Shown here: positions 1 to 7,236 of the stretch, one piece after another
How the letters are laid out: each line of letters begins with the position of its first letter
Numbering within the stretch: the first letter of the stretch is position 1
Source: Thermoleophilia bacterium
GTDB lineage: Bacteria > Actinomycetota > Thermoleophilia > Gaiellales > JAICJC01
Reading direction: 5' to 3'
Assembly: GCA_025928435.1 (NCBI GenBank)
Contig: JAICJM010000040.1
Coordinates: forward strand, 1-25,562
Length of the DNA: 25,562 nt
The notes under the pieces: generated by a model
The model's input: only the letters and a program-made list of their open reading frames with translations
Database searches by the model: none
Told to the model about the DNA's origin: nothing
Program-made: the position numbers and the translations under genes

Positions 1-213
1 GGCCATCCAGGGCAGGCCGCCGCTACCCACGTTGAGGACGGTGCACGCGGCGATCACGGCCCAGTCACGCCCGGTGAGATGGATCATCGCCTCCCAGACG
101 GCCCGGTAGTCGGCGAAGTGGGGAATGACCGCGGCGAAGATGCCCGCGACGACCGCCGGCCCGACGAGCGGCCCGGCGCACCGGCGACCGGCGCGCGTCC
201 AGTCGCGGCTCAT
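1..213 (-). CDS. Flippase-like / LPG synthase transmembrane-domain protein, N-terminal part (partial)
   Basis: The first 71 codons of a gene that runs off the left edge. It starts at ATG 213, and this ATG overlaps the TGA stop (212-210) of the gene before it as ATGA, so the two are translationally coupled. The peptide has a short basic head (MSRDWTRAGRR), a first hydrophobic segment at about residues 15-31 (VGPAVVAGIFAAVIP), then YRAVWEAMIHLTGRDW and a second hydrophobic segment (AVIAACTVLNVGSGGLPWM). That pattern is typical of the start of the lysylphosphatidylglycerol synthase transmembrane domain / UPF0104 family. It would be a second, probably paralogous, member beside the complete gene upstream. 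No catalytic domain is visible in this part. Confidence 0.6.
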   Translation of the reverse strand, partial: MSRDWTRAGRRCAGPLVGPAVVAGIFAAVIPHFADYRAVWEAMIHLTGRDWAVIAACTVLNVGSGGLPWMA

Positions 214-1154
214 TCGCGGACGGGAGTGGCGCCCGCCTCCTCGACCGGCGCCGGGGCGTCGTCCTTCCGCTTCCGGTGCACGAGCTTGCGGGTCTCGGCC
301 CAGCCGATCTGGTGTGCCAGCGCCCCGAGCCCGAACGCCACGTTCCAGGCGGTCGTGATAAGCGCCTGGCCGACGGTGTACGCCGTGATCACGGACTGCG
401 GCGCGACGCCGTGCAGGACGACGGAGGCCAGCGCAGTCTGGGCGCCGGCCGCCCCCGGGAGCACGGCGACGGTCGACGAGATCGACGAGGCCGCCACGAT
501 CAGGAACACGTTCTTCACGGACACCGGGACATTGAACGCCTGCATGAACGTCGCATTCACGCCCATCCGGGCGGCATAGGAGACCGCCTCGACTCCGACC
601 ACCTGGAGGAGGAACTTCCGTCGATCCGCCAGGATCGCACCGCCCTCCTTCGCGTTTTCCCACGTCGTCTTGAAGCGACGGTAGAGCACCCGGCCGGCGA
701 TGAAGATCAGGGCCGACCCGCCGGCGACGATCGCCACCGAGGCGACGGGATGATCGGCGAACCAGCCGAAGTGGACATCGAACGAGCCCGCCACGCCGAA
801 GAAGAGCCATCCGTAGACGAGCACGCTGACGACGACGAAGAAGATGTTCTCGACCACGGTCGCCCCGACCAGGCCCGCCACCGTCGAGCCGCCGATGCTG
901 CTCCGGAAGAACCCCAGCATCGCCACCGTGCCCGCCGACGCCGGCAGGATCGCGTTCAGGCCGACCCCGCCGGCGTAGTAGCGCATGACAGGCCGGTACC
1001 TGACGCCGCCGTCGGGGTAGGCCGCGCGGAGGATGTTGCGCCACGCGAGCGCGACCAACAGCGTCTGGGCCGTCTGGAACGCGAGCCCGAGCACCATCAG
1101 CGGCATGGACACCGCCGTGATGGTGTCCCACAGCTGCTGCAGCCATCCGGCCAT
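210..1154 (-). CDS. Flippase-like integral membrane protein (LPG synthase TM / UPF0104 family)
   Basis: 314 aa, almost entirely hydrophobic, with about seven to eight predicted membrane segments. The motifs RYYAGGVGLNAILPASAGTV (about residues 58-77) and VVENIFFVVVSVLV (about 100-113) are at the places where the LPG_synthase_TM family (MprF flippase-domain relatives) has its conserved 'N..lP...G' and 'E' segments. A second conserved block is SSISSTVAVLPGAAGAQTAL (about 226-245). The C-terminus is cytoplasmic, basic and then Pro/Ala/Glu-rich. Length is normal for a stand-alone domain without the aminoacyl-transferase part. Family members move lipids or glycolipid intermediates across the membrane, but the substrate cannot be deduced here. 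The start at ATG 1154 lacks a clear Shine-Dalgarno. It forms an operon with the overlapping gene at 213-1. Confidence 0.8.
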   Translation of the reverse strand: MAGWLQQLWDTITAVSMPLMVLGLAFQTAQTLLVALAWRNILRAAYPDGGVRYRPVMRYYAGGVGLNAILPASAGTVAMLGFFRSSIGGSTVAGLVGATVVENIFFVVVSVLVYGWLFFGVAGSFDVHFGWFADHPVASVAIVAGGSALIFIAGRVLYRRFKTTWENAKEGGAILADRRKFLLQVVGVEAVSYAARMGVNATFMQAFNVPVSVKNVFLIVAASSISSTVAVLPGAAGAQTALASVVLHGVAPQSVITAYTVGQALITTAWNVAFGLGALAHQIGWAETRKLVHRKRKDDAPAPVEEAGATPVRE

Positions 1155-1227
1155 CGGCGTGCGTCACCGTAGGGAAGGGCGGGCGGAGCGGCGTCATCCC
1201 CTTCGGGTGGTCTGCGTCGCACTCTAC

Positions 1228-1238
1228 GTCAAGTTGAC
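1228..1238. promoter_or_regulatory. 11-bp palindrome GTCAAGTTGAC in the promoter interval
   Basis: A perfect inverted repeat (GTCAA-G-TTGAC) lies between the divergent flippase gene (start 1154, minus) and the candidate plus-strand gene near 1302. It could be an operator for either unit. No other copy was seen in the window, so support is only symmetry plus position. The rest of 1155-1301 shows no further recognisable feature. Confidence 0.2.
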
Positions 1239-1301
1239 CGTTAGGGTTGTGCCGACTCGGCGGCCGTGGTTAGCGTCCGCCCCGAGGGGAGACGTGGCTT
1301 C

Positions 1302-1502
1302 GTGAGTGACCTCGGGCCAAGCGGGAACGGTCCGGATACCGGACGTCGGCGCCGACCTGCACGTGTGGACGACGCGCTGGGAACAGATCGAGGAGCACCG
1401 CGCGGAGCGCCCGCGGAGGCGCTCGAGGAGGCGGCCGATCTGCTGGACGAGATGTTCCAGGCGCCCGTCGCCTCCGGCGATCCCGACCGTGGCCCCCCGT
1501 AG
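1302..1502 (+). pseudogene. Small helical protein gene, probably frameshifted
   Basis: Two overlapping plus-strand frames each look coding over half of this stretch. The frame from GTG 1306 carries VGADLHVWTTRWEQIEEHR (to about 1407). The frame one base away continues with PAEALEEAADLLDEMF and ends at TAG 1500-1502. Joined at about 1408-1412 they make one acidic amphipathic helical protein, with G/C-rich third positions on each side of the joint. A purine-rich GAGGGGAG lies 10 nt before GTG 1302, and a TTGTGC / TAGCGT pair (1247-1252, 1271-1276; 18-bp spacer) could be its promoter. This suggests a real gene with a one-base indel, by mutation or by sequencing error. The product family is not recognised. 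Between 1503 and 1591 nothing is seen. Confidence 0.35.
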
Positions 1503-1591
1503 CGGATCGGACCTCCCGCCCGGGACGGTGTTCGATCCTCGGACGAGTGGGATCAAGGCAGCGGAGTTGCCACCGCTGGAGCGAACGTTGG

Positions 1592-2005
1592 CTAGACCGA
1601 TCCTCGAGGGGTGATCCAGCGCGTCGGCTGGCCGGTGACGGCGGCGATTAGGTCGTAGTCCTGGTCGTAGTGCAGCACGGTGATCCCGGCCGACTCCGCC
1701 GCCGCGGCGATGAGTAGGTCGGGCTGCTTCACCTGGCGGTGGTGAAGCGGCCCTTGGGCGGCGAGCTGCTCGTACACGTCGATGGCGCGCGCCCATTCGT
1801 CCGTCCCGATCGGGACGTGGGGAAGCGCCGCCAGTTGATCGCGTCGAGCGCGGAACTCGGCCGCGTCACGGGCCGAGCAAAGCAGCTCGAGGGCGACTTG
1901 GTCACAGATGGCGAGCTCGCCGTCGACGACGAGCTCGTCGAAGTCACGGCGCAGCGGATCCGAGCGGCGCGAGACGATCCACGCGCTCGTGTCGGCGAGC
2001 TCCAT
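1592..2005 (-). CDS. vapC: PIN-domain ribonuclease toxin VapC
   Basis: 137 aa, the usual VapC length. The acidic active-site residues of the PIN fold are all in place: D5 in ADTSAW, E40 in ALELL, D96 in QPDLLIAAAA, and D114/D116 in HYDQDYDLI. PIN toxins are Mg2+-dependent endoribonucleases that cut tRNA, rRNA or mRNA and are neutralised by their VapB partner. The gene starts at ATG 2005, 6 nt after the vapB stop (2012-2014), so the pair is one operon with antitoxin first, the classical order. All catalytic residues are present, so the toxin is probably active. The RNA target cannot be predicted. Confidence 0.9.
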   Translation of the reverse strand: MELADTSAWIVSRRSDPLRRDFDELVVDGELAICDQVALELLCSARDAAEFRARRDQLAALPHVPIGTDEWARAIDVYEQLAAQGPLHHRQVKQPDLLIAAAAESAGITVLHYDQDYDLIAAVTGQPTRWITPRGSV

Positions 2006-2011
2006 CCCCGA

Positions 2012-2341
2012 CTACGCCCGCGAGTGATACGCCTCGGACGCCCGGCCGGCGGATGGGTCGGGCAGCTCGGGTCCGCGGCGACGGCCGGCGTCGGTCTCAT
2101 CGCCGGCACGGCCGCGGCGGAGTGTCTCGAGATCCTCAAGGCTCATCCCGCCGAGATCCCACGCGGCGAGCTGGCGCCGCTTGTGGCGGTTGACCACGTC
2201 GATGAGCGCGCAGCGAATCGTGGCGGTGGTGCTATTGGTGCCCAAGATTTCCCGTGCCTGCTCGAGCTGCGCGTCGTCGACGATCACGGTCGTCCGGCGC
2301 CCGTGGTGGTGAGTGTGTTCGGTGTCGGTCCTGATCGGCAT
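2012..2341 (-). CDS. vapB: VapB-type antitoxin
   Basis: 109 aa from ATG 2341. This start is chosen over an ATG 15 codons upstream because an excellent Shine-Dalgarno (GGAGGAGG on the minus strand, 2346-2353) lies just before it. A His-rich head (HTHHH) is followed by RRTTVIVDDAQLEQAREILG and a helical segment TTATIRCALIDVVNRHKRR, the beta-helix-helix layout of ribbon-helix-helix VapB proteins. The C-terminal part is charged and probably disordered; in this family it wraps around the toxin. VapB represses its own operon and inhibits VapC. A TATGAT hexamer lies on the minus strand at about 2382-2387 and might be the -10, but no convincing -35 pairs with it. Confidence 0.85.
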   Translation of the reverse strand: MPIRTDTEHTHHHGRRTTVIVDDAQLEQAREILGTNSTTATIRCALIDVVNRHKRRQLAAWDLGGMSLEDLETLRRGRAGDETDAGRRRGPELPDPSAGRASEAYHSRA

Positions 2342-2392
2342 ATCCGTCCTCCTCCTCTCAGCATACTTATTCGGTGCGGAAATCATATCCCT

Positions 2393-2566
2393 TTAGCTCA
2401 GTGAGTAATCCGCGGACGGTCCGACGGGGACTCTGCCAGCCGGCGGGCGCAGGTCGTCGAGCGTCTGCTCGAGCGATCCGTCCGGCCCGAGATCTGGCCC
2501 TCCCATCCACCAGCCGTCAACTGCGGACACCCGCAGGCGCACCGTGCCGATGCCACACCTCGTCAC
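2393..2566 (-). CDS. Possible small ORF or gene remnant, unknown function
   Basis: A 57-codon minus-strand ORF (GTG 2566 to TAA 2395-2393) with mostly G/C third positions. It includes the segment SAVDGWWMGGPDLGPDG followed by SLEQTLDDLRPPAG. A second frame just upstream (ATG 2579) reads MSRVGDEVWHRHGAP with a GAGG before it and would join the first by a one-base shift. This may be the worn remains of one gene, or a short real ORF. No family is recognised. Apart from this, 2342-2633 holds nothing that can be supported. Confidence 0.25.
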   Translation of the reverse strand: MTRCGIGTVRLRVSAVDGWWMGGPDLGPDGSLEQTLDDLRPPAGRVPVGPSADYSLS

Positions 2567-2633
2567 CCACGCGTGACATCTGCCTCGCCGAGCGGTGGCA
2601 CGCCAACCACCGCGGCCTCAGCCGATCGCCGCC

Positions 2634-2849
2634 CTAATCGTCGGAGTCCGGCATCGGCCGGGATGCGTGCCGCTCGCCCCGGGCGGGCGGACGGCCGCCC
2701 ATGCCGTCGGCCTCCGGCGCCTTGCCGGGAACCACGTCCGGCGTGTCCTCCTCCGGTCGGCTCAACGGCTCGTGCGGGTCGCGCTCGCCACGGCGGCTCT
2801 CGCCCTCGCTCGGGTTGTGATGCCGCCGGTGCTTGTCTCGTTCGGCCAT
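2634..2849 (-). CDS. Small, highly charged hypothetical protein
   Basis: 71 aa, dominated by Arg, Glu, Asp, His, Pro and Gly (MAERDKHRRHHNPSEGESRR near the start, RPMPDSDD at the end). There is no hydrophobic core, so it is likely intrinsically disordered. It starts at ATG 2849 with a weak GGTAGG about 9 nt upstream. It is on the same strand as the VOC gene and 39 nt after its stop, so it could be the last gene of that operon. It may also be an unrelated small protein or a chance ORF. No function can be suggested. Confidence 0.4.
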   Translation of the reverse strand: MAERDKHRRHHNPSEGESRRGERDPHEPLSRPEEDTPDVVPGKAPEADGMGGRPPARGERHASRPMPDSDD

Positions 2850-2888
2850 GGTCCACGGCCTACCCGCGGGACACGAGCGCGAAACGCC

Positions 2889-3353
2889 CTATCCCCGCCC
2901 CTCGACCCACCTCGACCAGGTCGTGATGCCGGCGTCGGGCCAGGCCGGCTCGTCCAGCATGGCCAGGTACTCGAGCGAGTGCCCGTCCGGATCCTGGAAG
3001 TAGACCGCGGCGGCGGGCATCCACCCGATCACGCTCGGCTCGTCCGCCTCCTCGCCGAAGAACGACCGCGGCGTCACGCCGTGGGCAGCCAGGGCGGCGG
3101 GGGCGTCCAGCAGCTGCTGCAGCTTGACCGTGAACGCGACGTGCAGCCGCATCCCCATCGGCCCCGAGCCCTGCGACCAGAGCCCGAGCATCGACCCGCC
3201 GCGGGCGCCGCACCACAGGAACGCGGCGCCCCGCTCGGGCACCTCGTAGGCCGGCTCGAGGCCCACCACCTCGCGGTAGAACGCAACCGACTCAGGCAGG
3301 CTCGCGACCGGAAGATGCGCCTCGAACAACCCCCGGACGACCGGCGTCGTCAC
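2889..3353 (-). CDS. VOC-family (glyoxalase/bleomycin resistance-like) protein
   Basis: 154 aa. Two betaalphabetabetabeta halves typical of the vicinal-oxygen-chelate fold are visible: EAHLPVASLPESVAFYREVVGLEP at the start and AAVYFQDPDGHSLEYLAML near the end, where the PDG-x-x-x-E block carries the usual C-terminal metal-ligand Glu. VOC enzymes bind a divalent metal and act as lyases, isomerases, dioxygenases or resistance proteins; the specific reaction cannot be told. The start is GTG 3353, 5 nt after the stop of the upstream dehydratase, so it is the fourth gene of the SMP-30/FAD/IlvD operon controlled from 7169-7218. A role in handling an alpha-oxo acid or diketo intermediate is inference from context. 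Confidence 0.8.
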   Translation of the reverse strand: MTTPVVRGLFEAHLPVASLPESVAFYREVVGLEPAYEVPERGAAFLWCGARGGSMLGLWSQGSGPMGMRLHVAFTVKLQQLLDAPAALAAHGVTPRSFFGEEADEPSVIGWMPAAAVYFQDPDGHSLEYLAMLDEPAWPDAGITTWSRWVEGRG

Positions 3354-3358
3354 CGCAC

Positions 3359-5113
3359 CTACCACCCGCCGATCGGGCCGCCGACCAGGCCGAGCGGGTC
3401 GGGCTCGAGCGGCTCCCCGGCGCGGCGGCGCAGGAAGTCGAAATCGCAGCCCTCGTCGGCCTGGAGCACGTGGTCGAGAAAGAGCCGGCCGTAGCCGCGG
3501 GTGTACTTCGGCTCGGGATCGGGGAGATCGGCCTGCCGGGCAGTGATCTCCCCGGCCGGGATCGCGAGCTCGAGCGTGCGCGCCTCGACGTCGAGCTCGA
3601 TCGGATCGCCGCTGCGCACGACGGCGAGCGGGCCGCCGGCCGCCGACTCGGGCACCACGTGCAAGACGACGGTGCCGAACGACGTGCCGCTCATGCGCGC
3701 GTCGGAGATCCGCACCATGTCCGACACGCCCTCCCGCAGCAGCTTCGACGGGATCGGCAGCTGCCCCCACTCGGGCATCCCCGGCGCCCCCTTGGGGCCG
3801 CTGTCGCGCAGGACGAGCACCGAGTCGGACGTGACGTCGAGCGCCGGGTCGTCGATCCGCGCCGCCAGGTCGTGCACGTTCTCGAAGACGACGGCCGGGC
3901 CGCGGTGGCGCAGGAGCTCCGGCGAGGCGGCGCTGCGCTTGATCAGCGCGCCGCCGGGCGCGAGCGACCCGCGCAGCACGGCGATCCCGCCCTCGGCCGC
4001 CAGCGGCGCGTCGAGGGCGGCGATGACCGACCGATCGGGGGCGGCCGACGGCGCCGCTGCGAGGTTCTCGGCCAGCGTCGCCCCGGTAACCGTCAGGGCG
4101 TCGCCGTGGAGGAGGGATCCGAGCTCGCGCAGCACCGCCGGCACGCCACCGGCGTGAAAGAGATCCTCGACCAGGTGCTCGCCGCTGGGGCGAACGTTCG
4201 CGAGCACCGGCGTGCGCCGCGAGAGCTCGTCGAAGCGGTCGAGCGGGAGGTCGACGCCGAGCCTGCCCGCGATCGCGAGCAGGTGGATCACGGCGTTCGT
4301 CGATCCGGCCAGGGCCATGAGCAGCGTGACGGCGTTGTCGAAGGCCGCGGCGGTCAGGATGTGGGAGGGCCGCGGGCCGCCGACGAGCGCCATCTCGACG
4401 GCGCGCCGCCCGGTCGCCTCGGCTGCGGCCGCCCGGCGTGCGTCGACCGCCGGGATGGAGGCCGTCCCCGGGAGCGCCATGCCCATCGCCTCGATCAGCG
4501 ACGTCATGGTCGAGGCGGTGCCCATCTCCTGGCAGTGGCCGGCCGACGGCACCATGGCGGCCTCGAGCGCGTCGTAGTCGGCCTGCGTGATGCGGCCGGC
4601 GCGCAGGTCGGCGGTGTAGCGCCACAGGTCGGTGCCGTTCGAGATGTGCTCGCCGCGGAACACGGCCGGCTGAGCCGGTCCGCCCGTGATCATGATCGCC
4701 GGCAGGTCGACGCTCGCGGCGCCCATCAGCTGGGCGGGGACGGTCTTGTCGCACCCGCCGATCAGGACGACCGCGTCGAACGGGTTCGCCCGGATCGTCT
4801 CCTCGACGTCCATCGCCATCAGGTTGCGGAAGAGCATCGTCGTCGGCTTCATGAACGCCTCGCCGAGCGAGATCGTCGGGAACTCGAGCGGCAGGCCACC
4901 CGCCTGCAGGACGCCCCGCTTCACCGCTTCCGCAAGCCCGCGGAAGTGGATGTTGCAGTTCACGAGCTCGCTCCACGAGTTGCAGATGCCGACGACGGGC
5001 CGGCCCTGGATCGCCGCCTGCGAGATCCCCTCCGCCTTCAGGTAGGAGCGGTGCATCAGGCCGGCGACGTCCCGCGTCCCGAACCAGCGGCCGCTGCGCA
5101 GGTCGGGGCTCAC
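3359..5113 (-). CDS. IlvD/EDD-family dehydratase, probable sugar-acid dehydratase
   Basis: 584 aa from GTG 5113, which overlaps the stop of the FAD gene as GTGA. An upstream in-frame extension to 5332 is a shadow over that gene. Fe-S cluster cysteines are visible in GICNSWSE (C44), GGCDKT (C121) and GHCQEMGT (C194). D122-K123 matches the Mg2+-site Asp and carbamylated Lys, and DARMSGTSFG carries the catalytic Ser. The family removes water from 2,3-dihydroxy acids. The spacing and the RSYLKAEG and IHFRGLAEAVKRG blocks resemble pentonate/hexonate dehydratases (L-arabinonate, D-xylonate type) more than biosynthetic IlvD. Context (lactonase, mutarotase, SDRs) also favours an aldonate substrate giving a 2-keto-3-deoxy acid. 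Exact substrate unknown. Confidence 0.85.
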   Translation of the reverse strand: MSPDLRSGRWFGTRDVAGLMHRSYLKAEGISQAAIQGRPVVGICNSWSELVNCNIHFRGLAEAVKRGVLQAGGLPLEFPTISLGEAFMKPTTMLFRNLMAMDVEETIRANPFDAVVLIGGCDKTVPAQLMGAASVDLPAIMITGGPAQPAVFRGEHISNGTDLWRYTADLRAGRITQADYDALEAAMVPSAGHCQEMGTASTMTSLIEAMGMALPGTASIPAVDARRAAAAEATGRRAVEMALVGGPRPSHILTAAAFDNAVTLLMALAGSTNAVIHLLAIAGRLGVDLPLDRFDELSRRTPVLANVRPSGEHLVEDLFHAGGVPAVLRELGSLLHGDALTVTGATLAENLAAAPSAAPDRSVIAALDAPLAAEGGIAVLRGSLAPGGALIKRSAASPELLRHRGPAVVFENVHDLAARIDDPALDVTSDSVLVLRDSGPKGAPGMPEWGQLPIPSKLLREGVSDMVRISDARMSGTSFGTVVLHVVPESAAGGPLAVVRSGDPIELDVEARTLELAIPAGEITARQADLPDPEPKYTRGYGRLFLDHVLQADEGCDFDFLRRRAGEPLEPDPLGLVGGPIGGW

Positions 5114-6347
5114 GGCAACTCGATCCCGAACGGCGTCGCCGCGACGCCCTCCGCGGGCGGGTGGCGCATCAGGTACTGGCTCTCCGCCGCGGCCTGGATC
5201 GCGTCGTCGCTCGTGTCGGCGAACCGGTCGACCCGGTAGGCGGAGATATCGGTGTCGGTGCGGCCGGCGGTGACCAGCTCGGCGGCGATGCGGGCGAGGC
5301 CCGGGCCGTGCGTGACGCAGCACTCGTTGCACCCCGCCAGCACGACGTAGCCGTCGATCTCCGGCGCGATCCCGAGGATGTGGCGCCCGTCCGGCGTCCA
5401 GGTGGGCAGGCCGCTCGCGCGCTCCCGCACACGCGCGGTCGCAAGCGCGGGGATGACGTCCGCGAGATCGCGGGCCAGCTCCTCGTGCTCCATCGCCGCG
5501 TGCTCGGAGAGGTCGGCGCTGCGCGGCGGGTCGGCGAGGTCGACGCGCGAGCGCGGGCCGATGGTGTGCTCGATCGCGCCGACGAGGAGGCCGCCCGCCT
5601 GCTCGCGCAGGTACAGCAGGTCGCGCTCGAAGAAGAGCATCAACGGCAGGTCGGGCCCGGCGCCGGGGATCGGCTCGGTGGTGAAGCGCGACTCGAGCAG
5701 CGGCACGGCCGCGATGTCGACGCCGTTCCGGGCGCCGATCGGGCGGGCCGCGGCGCCGGCGGCGTTCACGACCGCGCCGGCCGCGATCTCGCCCGCCGGC
5801 GTGCGCACGCCGGCCACCCGTCCCCCGGCCACGATCGCCCCCTCGGCCGCGACCCCGGTGCGGACGTCGACACCCGCCCGCTCGAGCTCGCCCGCGAGCA
5901 CGGCCATCACCCGCACGGTGTCGACGCGGTGTCCATCGGGCTGGAGCAGCGCGCCGTGGATCGCGTCGGCGGAGAGGATCGGCGCCATGTGCACGGCCTC
6001 GTCCGCGTCGATCATCGCGACGTCGGGCGCGAACCCGAGCTCGCGCTCGTACTCCTGGCGCAGCATCTCGACACCCGGCTCGGAGAGCGCCGGAAACAGG
6101 AGGCCCACGCGGCGCACGCCGGCGTCCGTCCCGGCCCTGTCGGCCAGGCCGGTGTAGAAGCGCATCCCGTACGCCGTGAGCTCCGCCTCGAGCTCGCCCG
6201 CCCAGTACCCCACGAACCCGGCCCCGGCGGCCGTCGTCTGCGTCCCCAGCGCCGGCTCCCGCTCCACCAGGACGACGTCGGCGCCGGCGTCGGCCAGGTG
6301 CAGCGCCGCCGTCGCGCCGAGGATCCCGCCGCCGATGACGACGACAT
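5110..6347 (-). CDS. FAD-dependent oxidoreductase (DAO / sarcosine oxidase-like), start codon disrupted
   Basis: The open frame encodes about 411 aa. It starts with the FAD-binding Rossmann motif VVVIGGGILGATAALHLADA and the following VVLVEREPALG, has FERDLLYLREQAGGLLVGAI in the middle, and ends with the second FAD contact (YVVLAGCNECCVTHGPGLARI). DAO-family flavoenzymes oxidise amines, amino acids or hydroxy acids and release H2O2 or pass on electrons. No ATG, GTG, TTG or CTG exists in frame between the upstream in-frame TGA (about 6409-6411) and the Rossmann motif. The natural ATG (6347, in TGATG with the SMP-30 stop) is one base out of frame; one extra G after it would give MVVVIGGG. The first in-frame GTG (6267) would lose the FAD motif. 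The gene is therefore probably real but carries a one-base deletion or sequence error, or starts unconventionally. Confidence 0.75.
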
Positions 6348-7180
6348 CAGCGATCGGGCAGCTCCGGCCGCTCGAGGGCGGCCCCGCGGACGCCCGGGTC
6401 GATCGCCTTCACCGCCCAGCCGCACAGCGACGCCAGCACGAGCACGTCGAGGTCCTCGCCGGCGAACGCGAGGTTGGTCGGCGTCATCACGTACTCCCCG
6501 GTCCAGTCGTCGACGACGAGGCGGAGCTCGCCGTCGGGCGCGAGGCGGTAGATGTGGTTCGGCTGGTAGCAGCCGATCCAGAGGCCGCCCTCGGCGTCGA
6601 ACGCCAGCCCGTCGGGGACGGTGCGCGGCAGCTCGACGACCGGCTCGAAGTCGCCGCCCGCGAGCGGCCTCCGCACCACGCCCGGCATCTGCGACTCGAC
6701 CATGTAGAGGTGGTCGCCGCCGATGGCGAGCCCGTTCGCGAACCGGAACGGCCCCGAGACCCGCTCGGTGGAGCCGCCGGGCGCGATCCGCACCAGGCCG
6801 CCCGAGACCTCGTCCCAGGTGCCGGAGTCGGTCACCCACAGGTTGCCGTCGCGATCGAAGACCGGGTAGTTGGGGTAGCCGACCCGGTCGCCGTAGGGCT
6901 CGATGCCGCCGTCCGGCGTGATCCGCAGCACGTGGCCGGCGTTCGGGTCGCAGGCGTAGATGTTGCCGGCGGCGTCGAGGGCGAGGCCGAGCAGGAAGCC
7001 GCCGGGCACGGACGCGATGGTCTCGACCGGCCCGCCGTCCAGGCCGAAGCGGTAGAGCTGGCCCGCCTCGCCGCCCGCGTAGACGGCGCCGGCGGGGGAC
7101 CAGCACACGCCCTCCGGGTGATCGAGGCCGTTCGCGAGCGTCCGAAGACCCCTGCCCACGACTGGTGCTTGATCGTTCAA
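6347..7180 (-). CDS. SMP-30/gluconolactonase-family lactonase
   Basis: 277 aa from TTG 7180 (MNDQAPVVGRGL). The TTG lies inside the 12-bp operator; the alternative is GTG 7159, which also lacks a Shine-Dalgarno. The six-bladed propeller is visible as repeated blocks: HPEGVCWSPAGAVYAGGEAG, GLALDAAGNIYACDPNAG, PVFDRDGNLWVTDSGTWDE, FANGLAIGGDHLYMVES, PDGLAFDAEGGLWIGCYQ. Metal-ligand candidates are the E of HPEG, the N of FANGLAI and the D of VPDGLAFD. Members hydrolyse aldonolactones with a divalent cation. It is the first gene of a four-gene operon (lactonase, FAD oxidoreductase, IlvD-type dehydratase, VOC), so lactone opening just before dehydration is the likely role. A -35/-10 pair ends 8 nt before the TTG, so the mRNA is probably leaderless. 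Confidence 0.88.
   Translation of the reverse strand: MNDQAPVVGRGLRTLANGLDHPEGVCWSPAGAVYAGGEAGQLYRFGLDGGPVETIASVPGGFLLGLALDAAGNIYACDPNAGHVLRITPDGGIEPYGDRVGYPNYPVFDRDGNLWVTDSGTWDEVSGGLVRIAPGGSTERVSGPFRFANGLAIGGDHLYMVESQMPGVVRRPLAGGDFEPVVELPRTVPDGLAFDAEGGLWIGCYQPNHIYRLAPDGELRLVVDDWTGEYVMTPTNLAFAGEDLDVLVLASLCGWAVKAIDPGVRGAALERPELPDR
7169..7180 (-). promoter_or_regulatory. LacI-type operator, site 1 (TTGAACGATCAA)
   Basis: Exact copy of the 12-bp motif, read as TTGAACGATCAA in the direction of the SMP-30 operon. It starts 8 nt after the -10 box and includes the TTG start codon, so a bound repressor would cover +1. The half sites TTGA/TCAA flank a CG-containing centre, as is common for LacI-family operators. 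Assignment to the LacI protein at 9022-10062 is inference. Confidence 0.75.
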
Positions 7181-7188
7181 GGGGGACG

Positions 7189-7218
7189 ACGTTACCGGAC
7201 GTCCTCCGGCCTCGTCAA
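7189..7218 (-). promoter_or_regulatory. Promoter of the SMP-30 operon
   Basis: On the minus strand, -35 TTGACG (7218-7213) and -10 TAACGT (7194-7189) are separated by 18 bp. The predicted start of transcription is at or one base before TTG 7180, giving a leaderless message. The same geometry recurs at 17478-17506 and 17524-17552. Confidence 0.6.
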
Positions 7219-7236
7219 TTGCCGGGGTCGCCCGCC

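Noticed and set aside
1224..1796. Minus-strand ORF of 190 codons
   Set aside because: It overlaps the well-supported vapC gene in another frame and is low-complexity Arg/Pro/Ala; it is a shadow.
2389..2412. tRNA-like string CCTTTAGCTCAGTGAGTAATCC resembling a D-arm
   Set aside because: No matching acceptor stem, anticodon arm or T-arm (GGTTCGAATCC) follows within 90 nt on either strand, so it is not a tRNA gene. It could at most be a fragment.
2374..2637. Plus-strand ORF of 87 codons
   Set aside because: Composition is Arg/Ser/Pro-rich as expected of an antisense shadow in GC-rich DNA, it overlaps the vapB start region, and it has no recognisable motif.
3938..3948. TTGATC-like strings inside coding regions (for example near 3938 and 1832)
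   Set aside because: They match only one half of the operator, lack the TCAA half and lie within genes, so they are not counted as sites.
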